Shown in pieces: positions 1 through 9,926 of a stretch of DNA of 64,000 bases (position 1 is the first letter of the stretch; every line of letters begins with the position of its first letter). This DNA comes from Aurifilum marmelostoma (taxonomy: Eukaryota > Ascomycota > Sordariomycetes > Diaporthales > Cryphonectriaceae), in assembly GCA_027559495.1 (NCBI GenBank), contig JAMXSV010000015.1, forward strand, positions 744,001 to 808,000, in the 5' to 3' direction. The position numbers and the translations under genes are program-made. The notes beneath the pieces are model-generated. The model was not told the DNA's origin. It was given only the letters and a program-made list of their open reading frames with translations, and searched no databases.

Positions 1-323
1 CCATTTTGTTCGGCGTTTTCGGCTACTTCGCAATGACCAGCCCCGCGATCCGGGCGCGTTTGCCCAGGATCATCAGGCCCATCTTGCCCAAGACCCTGAC
101 CAAGGGACAAGTCCTAGGCTGTGTCTCAGTGGGAATGACCCCTTGTGTCTACTTGGATCACTGGTTCTATAACCGCGCCGAGCGCGCTGTTGCTGACAGG
201 GCGGCCTGGGAGCGCGCGCAGAGGACAAGACGATCTGGCGCTGTCGGCGCCCCAGCGGCTTGGACGTCGGATGGTTCACGGCCTACTTCCCCAGAGACTG
301 ATATGGAAGACCCATGGGCCTGA
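1..323 (+). CDS. 3' end of an unknown protein gene (partial)
   Basis: The reading frame is open from the left edge (codons begin at base 3) and ends with TGA at 321-323, so this is the C-terminal part of a gene that starts outside the window. The visible part has a hydrophobic stretch (LFGVFGYFAM), a basic segment rich in Arg/Pro, a second hydrophobic stretch (GQVLGCVSVGMTPCVYL) and a polar tail rich in Arg, Ala, Ser and Pro. This suggests a small membrane-associated protein, perhaps organellar, but I do not recognise the family. No splice signals are needed within the visible part. It could also be the last exon of a longer protein. Confidence 0.5.
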   Translation, partial: ILFGVFGYFAMTSPAIRARLPRIIRPILPKTLTKGQVLGCVSVGMTPCVYLDHWFYNRAERAVADRAAWERAQRTRRSGAVGAPAAWTSDGSRPTSPETDMEDPWA

Positions 324-1154
324 TCGGGTTCACCAGGGTTTGTGATTTCTTACGTCTCGGCCTTCTGACATTGATGATGGGAACCTGGGTTTTCACACCC
401 CCGAGAGTACTTTGTGGTGCACAAGAGCCTCGGCGGCGGCGGATGGCGATTCGATGTTCGGCCCCATATCCCGATGCCTCCTGTGGCCACTCACACAAAC
501 CTCGACAGCGACTCACGCCTCTGATCGTGGCAACGCCGGGCGTGAATATGACCCACTGGCTTCGGTATCTGTGGCCGCTAAAAAGCTGGGAACTTCCCCC
601 TTGCTGCTGCCGATAACCTTTCTTCCGTGATGCAAAGGAAAGATGATTGGGCAAAGAGGACAGAGGATGAGACGTATCAATACTGAAAGTTGTCCTTGAC
701 TCCGACTTGAAGTCCTCGGCGTTGTACAGTCTGCAAGCTACGACGCCATCTGATTACTTGAATAGTAAAGAAATACTTTGCACTCATCCAGTGTGTCACG
801 CAATATTGTGACTTGCAGGACCAATTCTCCCGGGACAAGCTATTCCTTATAAATCGCCATTGTAATATCATGTCCAAAAGACTCCTCTTCTCAAGGCAAA
901 CGAGAAGTAACTAGACGTCGAAAGAGAGGGAGAGTGTCCCTTTAGGAGGCAGGGAACGACACCAATCTACGAAAGACATAGTAGTGCCTCCATAGTAAGC
1001 TCCCTAGCTGCAACGTCTGCCATGGCGGCGGTCTGATGGAGGAAACGCATTCAATAATGCGGCGGCGATGAGCAGCTCACGCCGTAAAAGCTTGCTCGCG
1101 GGTCTTGAGCCTCATGACGTGCTGAGCTGCGGCTGTTGAGATGGCCTGCCACGG
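324..1154. other. intergenic, no gene seen
   Basis: This stretch lies between the stop of the left-edge gene and the 3' end of the minus-strand gene at 1155-2520, so it is a 3'-to-3' spacer. The open frames on both strands lack splice-consistent or family-like sequence. Confidence 0.5.
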
Positions 1155-2520
1155 TCACTTGAGCTTGTCGTAATCGGCCAGAAAGGCCTGGAGCCTCCAT
1201 AGCTTCTTGTTCAGGTCGTATGTCCGTTGTCCTCTTAGGAGAATCCTGGGCACATCTCGGAAAATCGCAGACTCGGTTCTCAGGCGGTCCACGTTCTCTG
1301 GCCCGAGTAGTTTTGGGATGTTATAGATTGGGCAAGCTTCTGCCGGGACGTCATCCGTCTGCAGCACATCGAATGGTTTTGCCTCGCTGTCAAATGACAG
1401 GACACCGGCCCTTCTGCGGTGTATGCTCGCTGGAGCTTCGTCGGCATTCATCTTGATAAGGTAACGTCTACCACCAGTCTCACATAATTGAGCGAGGTGA
1501 ACGAGGTCACTGACAATTTGGCGGCGCAGCTGATCGCTGATGACTTGGTCCATGTCCTGACGCCAGGCTGCCGTCCGAGCCAGTCCCGCGATACTCGGGT
1601 TGATCGCGAACCTCATGTAGGCGAAGCTGTACTTGCTCTTCTTGTTGAAGAACTCAAGCAGGAGGTCTCTTCTGGCAAGCGTGTGAGCTGGCGCGAAGAA
1701 CTTTCCCTTCTTCTTTTGAGCTGGGCCACCGCTGCGCTTCTTGTCGATAAGAGGACCTCCGTACTCCGTGGTGTTCGGCTGGTCTGCAGCCTCGACAGAG
1801 CCAGTGCCATCGGCACCAGACGTTGTCACATGGTGAGAGACAGGCACCGCCTGAGAGCCGGGTTCTGGATCCAAAGTGGTCTCTGTGGTCGCGGCGGTCT
1901 GGCCCACAGTAGGGCTGCTGCCGTCATCATTCTCTGTCTGTTTTGTGGCATTTTCAGACCCATCCGGAGCAACTTCTTTGGAATCCTGGCTAAAGTCTGA
2001 TGGAATCCACCACAGATCATCGGTTTCCTGGTTCTTCACAAGGCCAAAGTCTTGCAAGAAAGGTTTTGGCAGGTGAGTACGTGTGATGTGACATGCTCTC
2101 ACGGGTTGTGCTAGCAGCTGGGCTTTTTGAAACAACGTCAGCACAATGATGCTGAGGGTCATTGAGTATCGTGAAGACCTACCATATGAGTTGTCGTACG
2201 TGCGCGCCTGGAAGCGAGTGAATTTGGCCTTGTTGGGCCTCGCCTTCTTGTTCTTATTGCGCTCCCTTGCCTTGCGCCAGGTTGGGTCCAGAAAGGGCGA
2301 GATGGGCAAGGGACCGACGGCCGTGTCTATCGTCTTTGTGTCTGGATTGACTTCAGACCAGTCACTATAACCAAAATCGGGTTCTAGCTGATCAGTCGCC
2401 AAAGACGTTTCGTCGCTTGCAGGCTTTTTTTCCCTTTTTGGTTGAATAGAGTCGAGAGGCACAAGGCCCAGATACCCTGGTTGCCGAGAAATTGCCCCGC
2501 AGTATTGCAAAGCACCTCAT
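1155..2520 (-). CDS. Probable mitochondrial protein of unknown function, with an apparent frameshift near the N-terminus
   Basis: Conserved-looking segments are a PLPISPFLDPTW block and, after a 72-nt intron (2182 down to 2111, GTAGGT..TAG), a block with PVRACHITRTHLP and LQDFGLV. This pattern recurs in fungal proteins of unknown role. The long open frame has no ATG at its start. An ATG at 2520-2518 opens a different frame whose first ~27 residues are a textbook mitochondrial presequence (Arg/Ser/Ala-rich, no acids, ending RLYST). The two frames join smoothly if one base is missing from the T7 run at 2425-2431, so I treat them as one gene with a frameshift or sequence error. An intron from 2475 (GTATCT) to a CAG before CTAGAA is a weaker alternative because its branch site would lie too near the acceptor. 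The gene is divergent from ClpP, another mitochondrial protein. The middle is low-complexity and acidic. Confidence 0.6.
2111..2182 (-). other. Predicted intron of the mitochondrial-type gene
   Basis: The donor GTAGGT follows TATG and the acceptor is CTAG. A strong TGCTGAC branch site lies inside. Length is 72 nt, a multiple of three, and has no stop, so it could be mistaken for coding sequence. The nearer CAG acceptor (65 nt) would break the frame. Confidence 0.6.
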
Positions 2521-2839
2521 ATCTCAGCTACCAGTGCCCTGGCCGAGGCGTGTTTCAAGGAGCTGAGGATCAAGAAATCGAAAGTGGAAGTTATTGAAGG
2601 GCTTGAAGAGGTCTGGCGGCAGATCCGTAGGGTCGCGTCGGCGCGCGGGTAGGGGTCCCAGAGGGGTTCCACAGAGCTTCCCTTCAGGGGGGCAGATTTA
2701 GTACTGTACCTACAATAGTAGCATTGTAGTGCGTGCAGACGTCACCTCCAAAGCTACCCCCAGCTTTCTCCTAGCTGTTCACCCCACCAACGCAACCCTC
2801 TCCTCACGACGGCGCCTGCTACTCGATCGCGCAGCGGCC
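2521..2839. promoter_or_regulatory. Shared divergent promoter of two mitochondrial genes
   Basis: About 320 bp separate the ATG of the minus-strand mitochondrial-type gene from the ATG of ClpP. No distinctive TATA box is seen. The right part is pyrimidine-rich (about 2755-2820), as is common in fungal core promoters. Confidence 0.4.
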
Positions 2840-3816
2840 ATGAACACCCAACGGGCAGTATGGCGTCTCCTGAGAGGTGTCGCGACTACGCGGGGGCGTA
2901 AATTCTCGCAGTTCTCTGGGCGTGGTGGCCCTCCTGCCCACCCAATGGCATCCATCCCGATGCCATACATCACAGAAGTCACAGTATGACCCAGCCAGCC
3001 CGGCGCGCGTCCTCTGACAACACGCTGATGAATATAGTCTGGAGGTTGGAGGACATGTGCGTCGCCAGTCCCACCGATTACGCGTGCTATACAATGCAGA
3101 CTTGCTGACACTTGAGAGCGCAGCCGACATCTTCTCCAAGCTACTACAGGTGCGCAGCCACCCCTCTCTTCGAGCAGAAAGACGTGAAGCCCAGGGGAAA
3201 TGAACATTGTGCTGACTGTTGTATGTGGCGTACTATTCAGGAACGAATCATCTGCCTCAACGGCGCCATAGATGACACCGTCTCTGCCGCCATCGTGGCC
3301 CAGCTCCTCTGGCTCGAGTCCGACGCTCCCGAGAAGCCCATCACCATGTATATCAACTCGCCCGGAGGTGAGATCAGCTCCGGGCTGGCCATCTACGACA
3401 CCATGAGCTACATACAGTCGCCGGTATCGACGGTCTGTGTCGGGGCAGCCGCGAGCATGGCCGCCATCCTGCTGCTGGGTGGCGAGGCCGGCAAGAGATA
3501 CGCGCTGCAGCACAGCTCCGTGATGGTGCACCAGCCTCTGGGCGGGACCAAGGGCCAGGCCTCTGACATCCTCATCTACGCGAACCAGATCCAGCGGATA
3601 CGCGGGCAGGTCAACGAGATCGTGAGGAGACACCTGAACGGGGCGTTTGGATTCGAAAAGTATGATATACAGACGATCAACGACATGATGGAGAGGGACA
3701 AGTACCTGACGGCGGACGAGGCCAAGGAGGCAGGGATTGTGGACAAGATTCTGCACAAGAGGCCTTCAGCTGCAGAAAAAGAGGGCAAGAAGGAAGGCGA
3801 GGATGGCCAGAGCTGA
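2840..3816 (+). CDS. Mitochondrial ATP-dependent Clp protease proteolytic subunit (ClpP)
   Basis: Four exons: 2840-2983, 3038-3056, 3124-3149, 3241-3816 (254 aa). Introns are 2984-3037, 3057-3123 (branch TTGCTGAC) and 3150-3240 (branch GTGCTGAC). They join as PYITEVT-SGGWRTS-DIFSKLLQ-ERIICLNG, the normal ClpP N-region. The serine-protease triad is visible: Ser in AASMAA (about residue 135), His in MVHQPLGG (about 160), and an Asp near 211. The Gly-rich INSPGGEISSG segment is intact. The N-terminus (MNTQRAVWRLLRGVATTRG) is Arg-rich and lacks acidic residues, so it is a good matrix-targeting signal. ClpP forms a tetradecameric chamber that works with ClpX in matrix protein quality control. The start was chosen for the presequence. 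A small 19-nt exon makes automatic annotation error-prone here. The tail is Lys/Glu-rich. Confidence 0.93.
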
Positions 3817-4552
3817 TTGAAGTCGAACGACTGACTGTTGCAAGAGTATATCGATAGCCGTTGGCCTGAGTCTACCTACTAGATGGCGGTCTTGTATTAT
3901 TCCAGCCTTGTTGAATGCCTTCAAAGGCTAGTATCACTGATGTTTTGTGTTTGTATAGCCAAATGCAAGACACACAGCAATAACCAGACATTATATGGAT
4001 GTCGTAGAAGTTGTGAGATGCTAACCAAAGGTCCAAATCAACATTCTTGTACAGGAAAAGACTCTGCAAAGCTTACAGCAATCACAGTGCAGCCAAGGGT
4101 AAATGACATGATTGAAACAGCAATCTTTGATGAGAAATCGTACCAATATATCATATATGGAAAGGAGAAATACAAAAGCTGAATACCAGAAATTGACCAC
4201 TGTGCTGTCAACATTTGGTGTAAATATTTAGTGTACACAGTACCCTGTCTGCTTGCTGGTCTAGAAGCTCAAGGCCTGAACTGGCCGCTTGCAATGGCCT
4301 AATGACCAGAGGAGCAAATAAGAGAGCTGGCCGTGTTGCTGACCAGCTTCAGTGGGGAACGTGGGGAAGCAAGGGTCGCAGGGGTGGGTAGTTCGGGGCC
4401 GATCTCGCAGAGAAAGTTCCAACACTCATAGTAGCAAAATGATCTGGGCCAAATTAGTGAGCTTCGACACTTTTTTGCTCTGTGTGTGTCCCTGTGATCT
4501 TCCCTGTGACCTCGACAAAAGAGAGAGACACCTTGCCAGACTCTCTGCTGAT
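3817..4552. other. Intergenic between ClpP and ILV3
   Basis: The stretch contains the ClpP 3' region and the distal ILV3 promoter. It is A/T-richer than the flanking genes and I see no gene. Confidence 0.5.
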
Positions 4553-4559
4553 TGAGTCA
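4553..4559 (+). promoter_or_regulatory. Gcn4/CPC1-type site (TGAGTCA) upstream of ILV3
   Basis: A perfect palindromic bZIP site TGAGTCA lies 139 bp before the ILV3 start codon. Gcn4 (yeast), CPC1 (Neurospora) and CpcA (Aspergillus) bind TGASTCA and induce amino-acid biosynthesis genes, including the ILV genes, on amino-acid starvation. The site is seen directly; its use is inferred. Confidence 0.6.
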
Positions 4560-4697
4560 TCCCATTCCATCCTGTACACAACCTATACAGGAGGGTCTAT
4601 ACGGGCCATGTTGTGTTGAAGAAGAAGAAGAAGAAACCTCAAAAACACCACCACCCATCTCCTCTCTATTTCAATCTGCCCTGGATCTTTCCCACAA

Positions 4698-5259
4698 ATG
4701 GCCATGCCCTCGATCTTGAGAGCTAGGGCTCCTCGAGCCCTGGCAGCAGGTCGGTTTCTGGCCTCAAGCCGTCATGCGTAAGTGTTTTCATAACCCAATT
4801 GACCCCCAATCACCATCAAGGCCCATTCGTATCCTTGACTCACGGCTTATCGTCTCTTCCTGTAGTCGCCTGTTGTCCGCCACCGCTGCCCGCCATGCCG
4901 CCGACGAGAAGCTCAACAAGGTCTCCTCCTCCATCACACAGCCCAAGTCGCAGGGCGCATCACAAGCCATGCTGTACGCCACTGGCCTGACCGAGGAGGA
5001 CATGAACAAGGCCCAGGTGGGGATCTCGTCTGTCTGGTACGAGGGCAACCCTTGCAACATGCACCTGATGGACCTGTCGGCGTTGGTCAAGGAGTCGGTC
5101 TCCAAGGCCAACCTGGTGCCCTATCGCTTCAACACAGTCGGCGTGTCGGACGGTATCAGCATGGGCACCACCGGCATGCGCTACTCGCTGCAGAGCCGGG
5201 AGATCATCGCGGACAGCATCGAGACCGTGATGCAGGGCCAGTGGTACGACGGAAACGTG

Positions 5260-5291
<32 letters not shown>

Positions 5292-6609
5292 TGTGCTGAT
5301 AGCCATGGGCCGCGTCAACAGGCCCAGCATCATGGTGTACGGTGGCAGTATCAAGCCGGGCTGCTCCAAGTTCGGTGGCGGGGCCCTGGACATCGTCTCT
5401 GCCTTCCAGGCCTACGGCCAGTACATCACGGGCCAGATCACAGAGGAGCAGCGATTCGACATCATCCGCAACGCCTGCCCCGGCGCCGGCGCATGCGGTG
5501 GCATGTACACGGCCAACACGATGGGCAGCTCGGCCGAGATGCTCGGCATGACCCTCCCCGGGAGCAGCAGCTTTCCCGCCGTGAGCGATGAGAAGAAGGC
5601 CGAGTGCGCGGCCGTGGGCCCCGCCATGAGGCACCTGCTGAAGGAGGACATCCGGCCCCGCGATATCATGACCCGCCAGGCCTTTGAGAACGCCATGGTG
5701 CTGATCAGCATCCTGGGCGGCAGCACCAACGCCGTGCTGCACCTGATCCCCATCGCCGAGGCTGTGGGCGTCAAGCTTACCATTGACGACTTCCAGGCCG
5801 TCTCGGACCGGACGCCGCTGCTGGCCGACCTCAAGCCGTCGGGCAAGTACGTCTTCGAGGATCTGTTCAATGTGGGCGGCATCCCCGCTCTCATGAAGTT
5901 CCTGCTCAAGGAGGGCCTCATCGACGGCTCCGGCATGACCGTCACCGGCAAGACCCTGAAGGAGAACCTCGAGAAGTTCAAGGACTTCCCCTCGGACCAG
6001 CCCATTATCCGCCCGCTCAGCAACCCCATCAAGCCCACAGGCCACATCCAGATCCTGCGCGGGTCCCTGGCGCCTGGCGGCTCCGTGGCCAAGATCACCG
6101 GCAAGGAGGGTCTGGTCTTTGAGGGCAAGGCCAAGGTGTACGACGCCGAGGACCTCTTCATCTCGGCGCTGGAGCGCGGCGAGATCAAGAAGGGCGAGAA
6201 GACCGTCGTCATCATCCGCTACGAGGGGCCCAAGGGCGGTCCCGGCATGCCCGAGATGCTCAAGCCCAGCTCCGCCATCATGGGCGCCGGTCTCGGCCAG
6301 GACGTCGCCCTGCTGACCGACGGCAGGTTCTCGGGCGGCAGCCACGGCTTCATCATTGGCCACGTCGTGCCTGAGGCTATGGAGGGCGGCCCTATCGCCC
6401 TGGTGCAGGACGGCGATTCCATCCTGATCGATGCCGAGAAGAGGGTGATTGACCTGCAGGTCCCGGAGGAGGAGCTGCAGACGAGGAAGAGCAAGTGGGT
6501 GAGGCCGCAGCCCAGAGTGCTGAGGGGAACGCTGGCTAAGTACGCTTCGTTGGTGAGCGATGCTAGCAAGGGCTGTGTCACGGATGACAAGCTTCTGACC
6601 ATGTCGTGA
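4698..6609 (+). CDS. ILV3: Dihydroxy-acid dehydratase, mitochondrial
   Basis: Two exons, 4698-4777 and 4866-6609 (607 aa), split by an 88-nt intron (GTAAGT..TGTAG). The enzyme dehydrates 2,3-dihydroxy-isovalerate and 2,3-dihydroxy-3-methylvalerate to the 2-keto acids, the third common step of valine, isoleucine and leucine synthesis, in the mitochondrial matrix. The Fe-S ligand regions [10 protein letters not shown] and ACGGMYTAN are present, as are the C-terminal [11 protein letters not shown] and GRFSGG segments. Exon 1 encodes an Arg/Ala-rich targeting peptide ([15 protein letters not shown]..). Length matches the IlvD/Edd family. The coding region is strongly G/C-ending in third positions, in keeping with high expression. 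The TGAGTCA site upstream fits cross-pathway control. The gene is convergent with the acyltransferase-like gene at 7087. Confidence 0.97.
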
Positions 6610-7086
6610 GCGGGCTGGTGGGGGGTGAGTCAACGAGAGGGGCAAGCGAGAGAGAGAGAGGGACCGGAGGACGGGGTTTAGTGAGTGATCGTCTGCGCAG
6701 TGAGCGAGCGCATTATGTAAATAGATACCAGGTAACTTTTGGGGCTAGAAAACGGCGTAATGCAAAAGTGATTTGATTCCAAAGACTTCAATCTGTATCC
6801 CAGAAAACCAGTATGGGTGTCTCTTCTTTAGAACAGTCTTTATGAGCCTCTTGCGTTGCCCTCTGTCCCCTCTTCTGTTTTCCCTCGGAACATTCTGTGA
6901 GATGATTGCAATATGAAGAGGCGTGGGCCACATCATCTCGTAGTAAACACCATATATCCCCGACCAGATCAAATGGGCGCAAGAGACACCAGACACCCAT
7001 GCAATGCACACAGAGAAACAGACTGGCACCCACCACACGCAAGTTTCAGCCACGATTTCCCCCCCTGACTTTGACATATTACCACG
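6610..7086. other. Convergent 3' spacer
   Basis: This lies between the ILV3 stop and the stop of the minus-strand acyltransferase-like gene. It holds a short GA-rich tract (about 6649-6660) and no gene. Confidence 0.5.
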
Positions 7087-8156
7087 TCACTTCTTCTTCC
7101 AGGCCTCCACAAACTTGACCTTGTCCTCGACCGTCAGACCGACCCTCTTATTCCTACCCAGACGCGCAAGGTTCTCCGCAACCCGGTCCAGCACGCGCTG
7201 TTCCTCAACGTTCACACCAGCACCCTCGTCGTCGGCGCTCACCCTTGCCCTCGTCGAGCTCCTTGTCTCGCGCCCGCTCGCCTCGCCCAGCCCGTCGACC
7301 ATGACAGCGGTATTATAGATGGCATCAGCGATGCGGATCCTCATGACGTGCGTTGGGCGGCTCAGCAGCTTCCACAAAAAGCTCCACCAGGCGCCGGGTA
7401 CCGGGGTGGTGATGTCGGGAGATGTGTAGCGGATGCTGACTGGGAAGATCTTGACGTCCCCGGGCACGGTGAGCAGGGACGGGCTGAAGGGCAGGATGCC
7501 CAGGCCGTTGGTGGTGGCACACTCGGGAAAGACGGCAACGACGCGCCGCGGGTTGGCGCTGATGATCTCGGCAAGGGTAGTCAAGCCGTCGGCGCTGGCA
7601 GGTGCGGGACGAAGCTGGGCAGGGCTGAGGGCATGCCAGATGGCGCGGAAGAGGCCGACGCGGAGGACACGGCGAGTGTTCGGGTAACTGATGGTGAAGA
7701 TGGGATCGAAGACAGCGGCGAGGTAGACGGCGTCGACGGGAGACGTGAAGCTGGCAGCGATGACAGAGGCTGGGGGGGCACCGGGCATGCGCTCGGGCGG
7801 CTGCTGGGAGAGGGAGCCGCGCTTGACGCCGTCGAGTTGTAGGTCACCCCATATGATCCAGGGGATGCCGAGAAAGCCCCATGTGAGAAGTTTCTGCAGA
7901 GCCTGAGGCAAGAAGGGGATATTTGCGGCGAGCAAGAAGTAGAAGGCCGTGTAGAGAAGAAGCAGTGGTAGCCGGAAGGCGAAGAGGCCGACGTGGAGGA
8001 CCTTGGCGGCTGTCGAGGAGGACGAGGTGTGAGGGATGAAGGGGGAGATGCCGGAGCCTGTATGTGTTGAGAAGAGCGTCAGTGGCGGGATATAAAAATG
8101 CAGATATTGGAGATTGTGTGCGTGCCTCTGTCGCGATACTGGGAGAACTTCTCCAT
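7087..8156 (-). CDS. Membrane-bound lysophospholipid acyltransferase-like protein (LOA1/VPS66-like)
   Basis: Two exons, 8156-8126 and 8057-7087 (333 aa). The intron (8125-8058) starts with GC, not GT, and ends CAG; it is the only join that gives MEKFSQYRDR-GSGISPFIP. Two hydrophobic segments (LLLLYTAFYFLLAANIPF and the LLTWGFLGIPWIIWG stretch) precede the catalytic-like domain. SPVDAVYLAAVFDPIF and FPECATTNGLGILPF resemble the PlsC-family block around FPEGTxTNG, but Gly-Thr is replaced by Cys-Ala, and a clear HxxxxD motif is not seen. This matches the yeast Loa1/Vps66 type, which acylates lysophosphatidic acid at ER and lipid droplets and affects vacuolar sorting. Substrate here is inference. 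The C-terminal third is a charged helix-rich tail. The alternative upstream reading is an artefact of reading through the intron. Confidence 0.75.
8058..8125 (-). other. GC-AG intron
   Basis: A 68-nt intron with donor GAG/GCACGC, a CACTGAC branch site and acceptor ATACAG. No GT donor is available in phase between the start codon and the conserved GSGISPF block. Confidence 0.65.
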
Positions 8157-9926
8157 GGCCAGTCGGGTGATTTCTCTTTTGCGCCGAAGTGGTGGGTGTC
8201 GAGCAGATCAGAGGATACGTATCATCCGAGGAAGACGAGGGCGCATAGCAGCGCAGGTTTTGCAAAAATGATGCCAATTGAAGCTGATATGTCCACTGGG
8301 ATCAAGTATGGTGAAGAGGACGTGCGCCAGAGTGGTGAGACGTGGTCGTCAGTGAACTGCGAAGGACGGTCGAAGTGTCATCATCATAATTTCTCCGTGG
8401 TTGACGAGAAAGAGTTATAGCACGCAGAGCCCAATAACCCACCCTGGGCTATGAGCTAAGGTGCTAACTGCAAGCACTGTCTAGCATGTGAAAAACTGGG
8501 GGCACGTGCATGGTTGCAGGGTCCGGTACAACAGTCGTGACACCCTGTCGGGGACGCCATGTCCTGTGCTAAATCCTATCGCAGCCACTAGATAAGGTTT
8601 GTACAGCGGTGTACTTATGCATCTGACAGGTGATCTCGGGGTATAGAAGGGCATGGAGAGACCTAGAAATCAAAGTGTCTCTGAAGATCCGACACATCCA
8701 GTACCATAGTAGTAGTACTAGTACCCTCCCAGGGAATGAATTGCCTCATTGCTCAAAGTGACGTGGAACATACTGTACAATAAACATAACACAGACGGCG
8801 CCAACAGCATAGCCCATAGCATCCCCTCTCAAGCCATGGCTTACTATCACAAAGGGTGCTCGAAGAGGAAGGGAAAGGAGACAGAGCGTTTGAAACAGTA
8901 CACCCAGGTAAGGTCTGTTGTACTATGGTATGGCCCATCTTTGGTGAGGCCCGATATGAAGTTACAGCATACAGACCAGGCAGGAAAAGATACCGGATAG
9001 TAAAGCCGTGAGAGCATATTGGCAATGGCCCCTATTGAGAAACAGGGTTCGAGAGGACCGCCCTACTTCGTACGGTTGTATCGTTACACCTAAGCATATG
9101 CTGTTGGCTTTGTCGCTGCTGTCCTAGCCTTCGGAAGAGGGGAAAATTGACGAGGACGTTTGTGTGGGTGGGTGTGATCTGAGGGGTCCCAAGTGCGCAT
9201 GACGTCCTCCAGCGATCAGATTGGTCTGCTCGAACATCGGCGATCAACTCGAGTGATACCATCTCGAGAATTGTGAGGCTGGGATTTCTTGGGGGTTTCC
9301 ATGACGGGAGCGTGGGTGGTCGATATGAGTGGAGAGAGCTTGGTACCGACTGCTGCAGGTCCAAGGATCTACACACTGTAGGCACTTCTTGTTAGCGGGG
9401 TTGGCATCCCCTGGAAGTTCTATCTCTTACATAGTACATAATGTGCTTTAGCACCATTGTACCACTATATAGTGCTGATGGCGCTAGGGTACATCCAGTA
9501 GCAAGTAGCGCACACACTCACACACACACACACACAAGGCACCCACTCTCGGCAAAACGCAACGCTATTGGTAGACGGCTCTATGGTTGCCCGCGCAACG
9601 TCTCAGTAAATAACGGTGATGCAGATCAACGCCCGCATTTCCAACAATCCTGGTCACTACCTGCATCTGCACCAGCCACCTCCCACTGCGCGAACCGCCG
9701 TCCTACAATTGCGACCACAGGTCAAAACGACTCCACCCCGGTCATCAGACAGACAAACTGACTGACTGACTTCAATGCTGCACCCTGATCCTTCCTTTAT
9801 TCCGCTCTCTTCATATTCACCCTGTCTGCCTTCATAGCATCGCTTCCTGGAGCTTCGCTCCTCGCTTCAGTCTTCCTGTTCCATACCGTCCTGCCCCATC
9901 AACGTATCATTAACCACCGGTATACA
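8157..9926. other. Intergenic, 1.8 kb, divergent promoters
   Basis: This stretch separates the acyltransferase-like gene (minus) from the kinesin gene (plus). Open frames on both strands lack recognisable protein features. The kinesin-proximal 300 bp is pyrimidine-rich. Confidence 0.45.
9511..9536. repeat. (CA)n microsatellite
   Basis: CA dinucleotide tract with one interruption, in the kinesin upstream region. Confidence 0.9.

Noticed and set aside
4960..6645. A 561-aa open frame antisense to ILV3
   Set aside because: It is a shadow of the G/C-biased third codon positions of ILV3; its His/Leu/Val/Gly/Asp-rich translation is typical of antisense artefacts.
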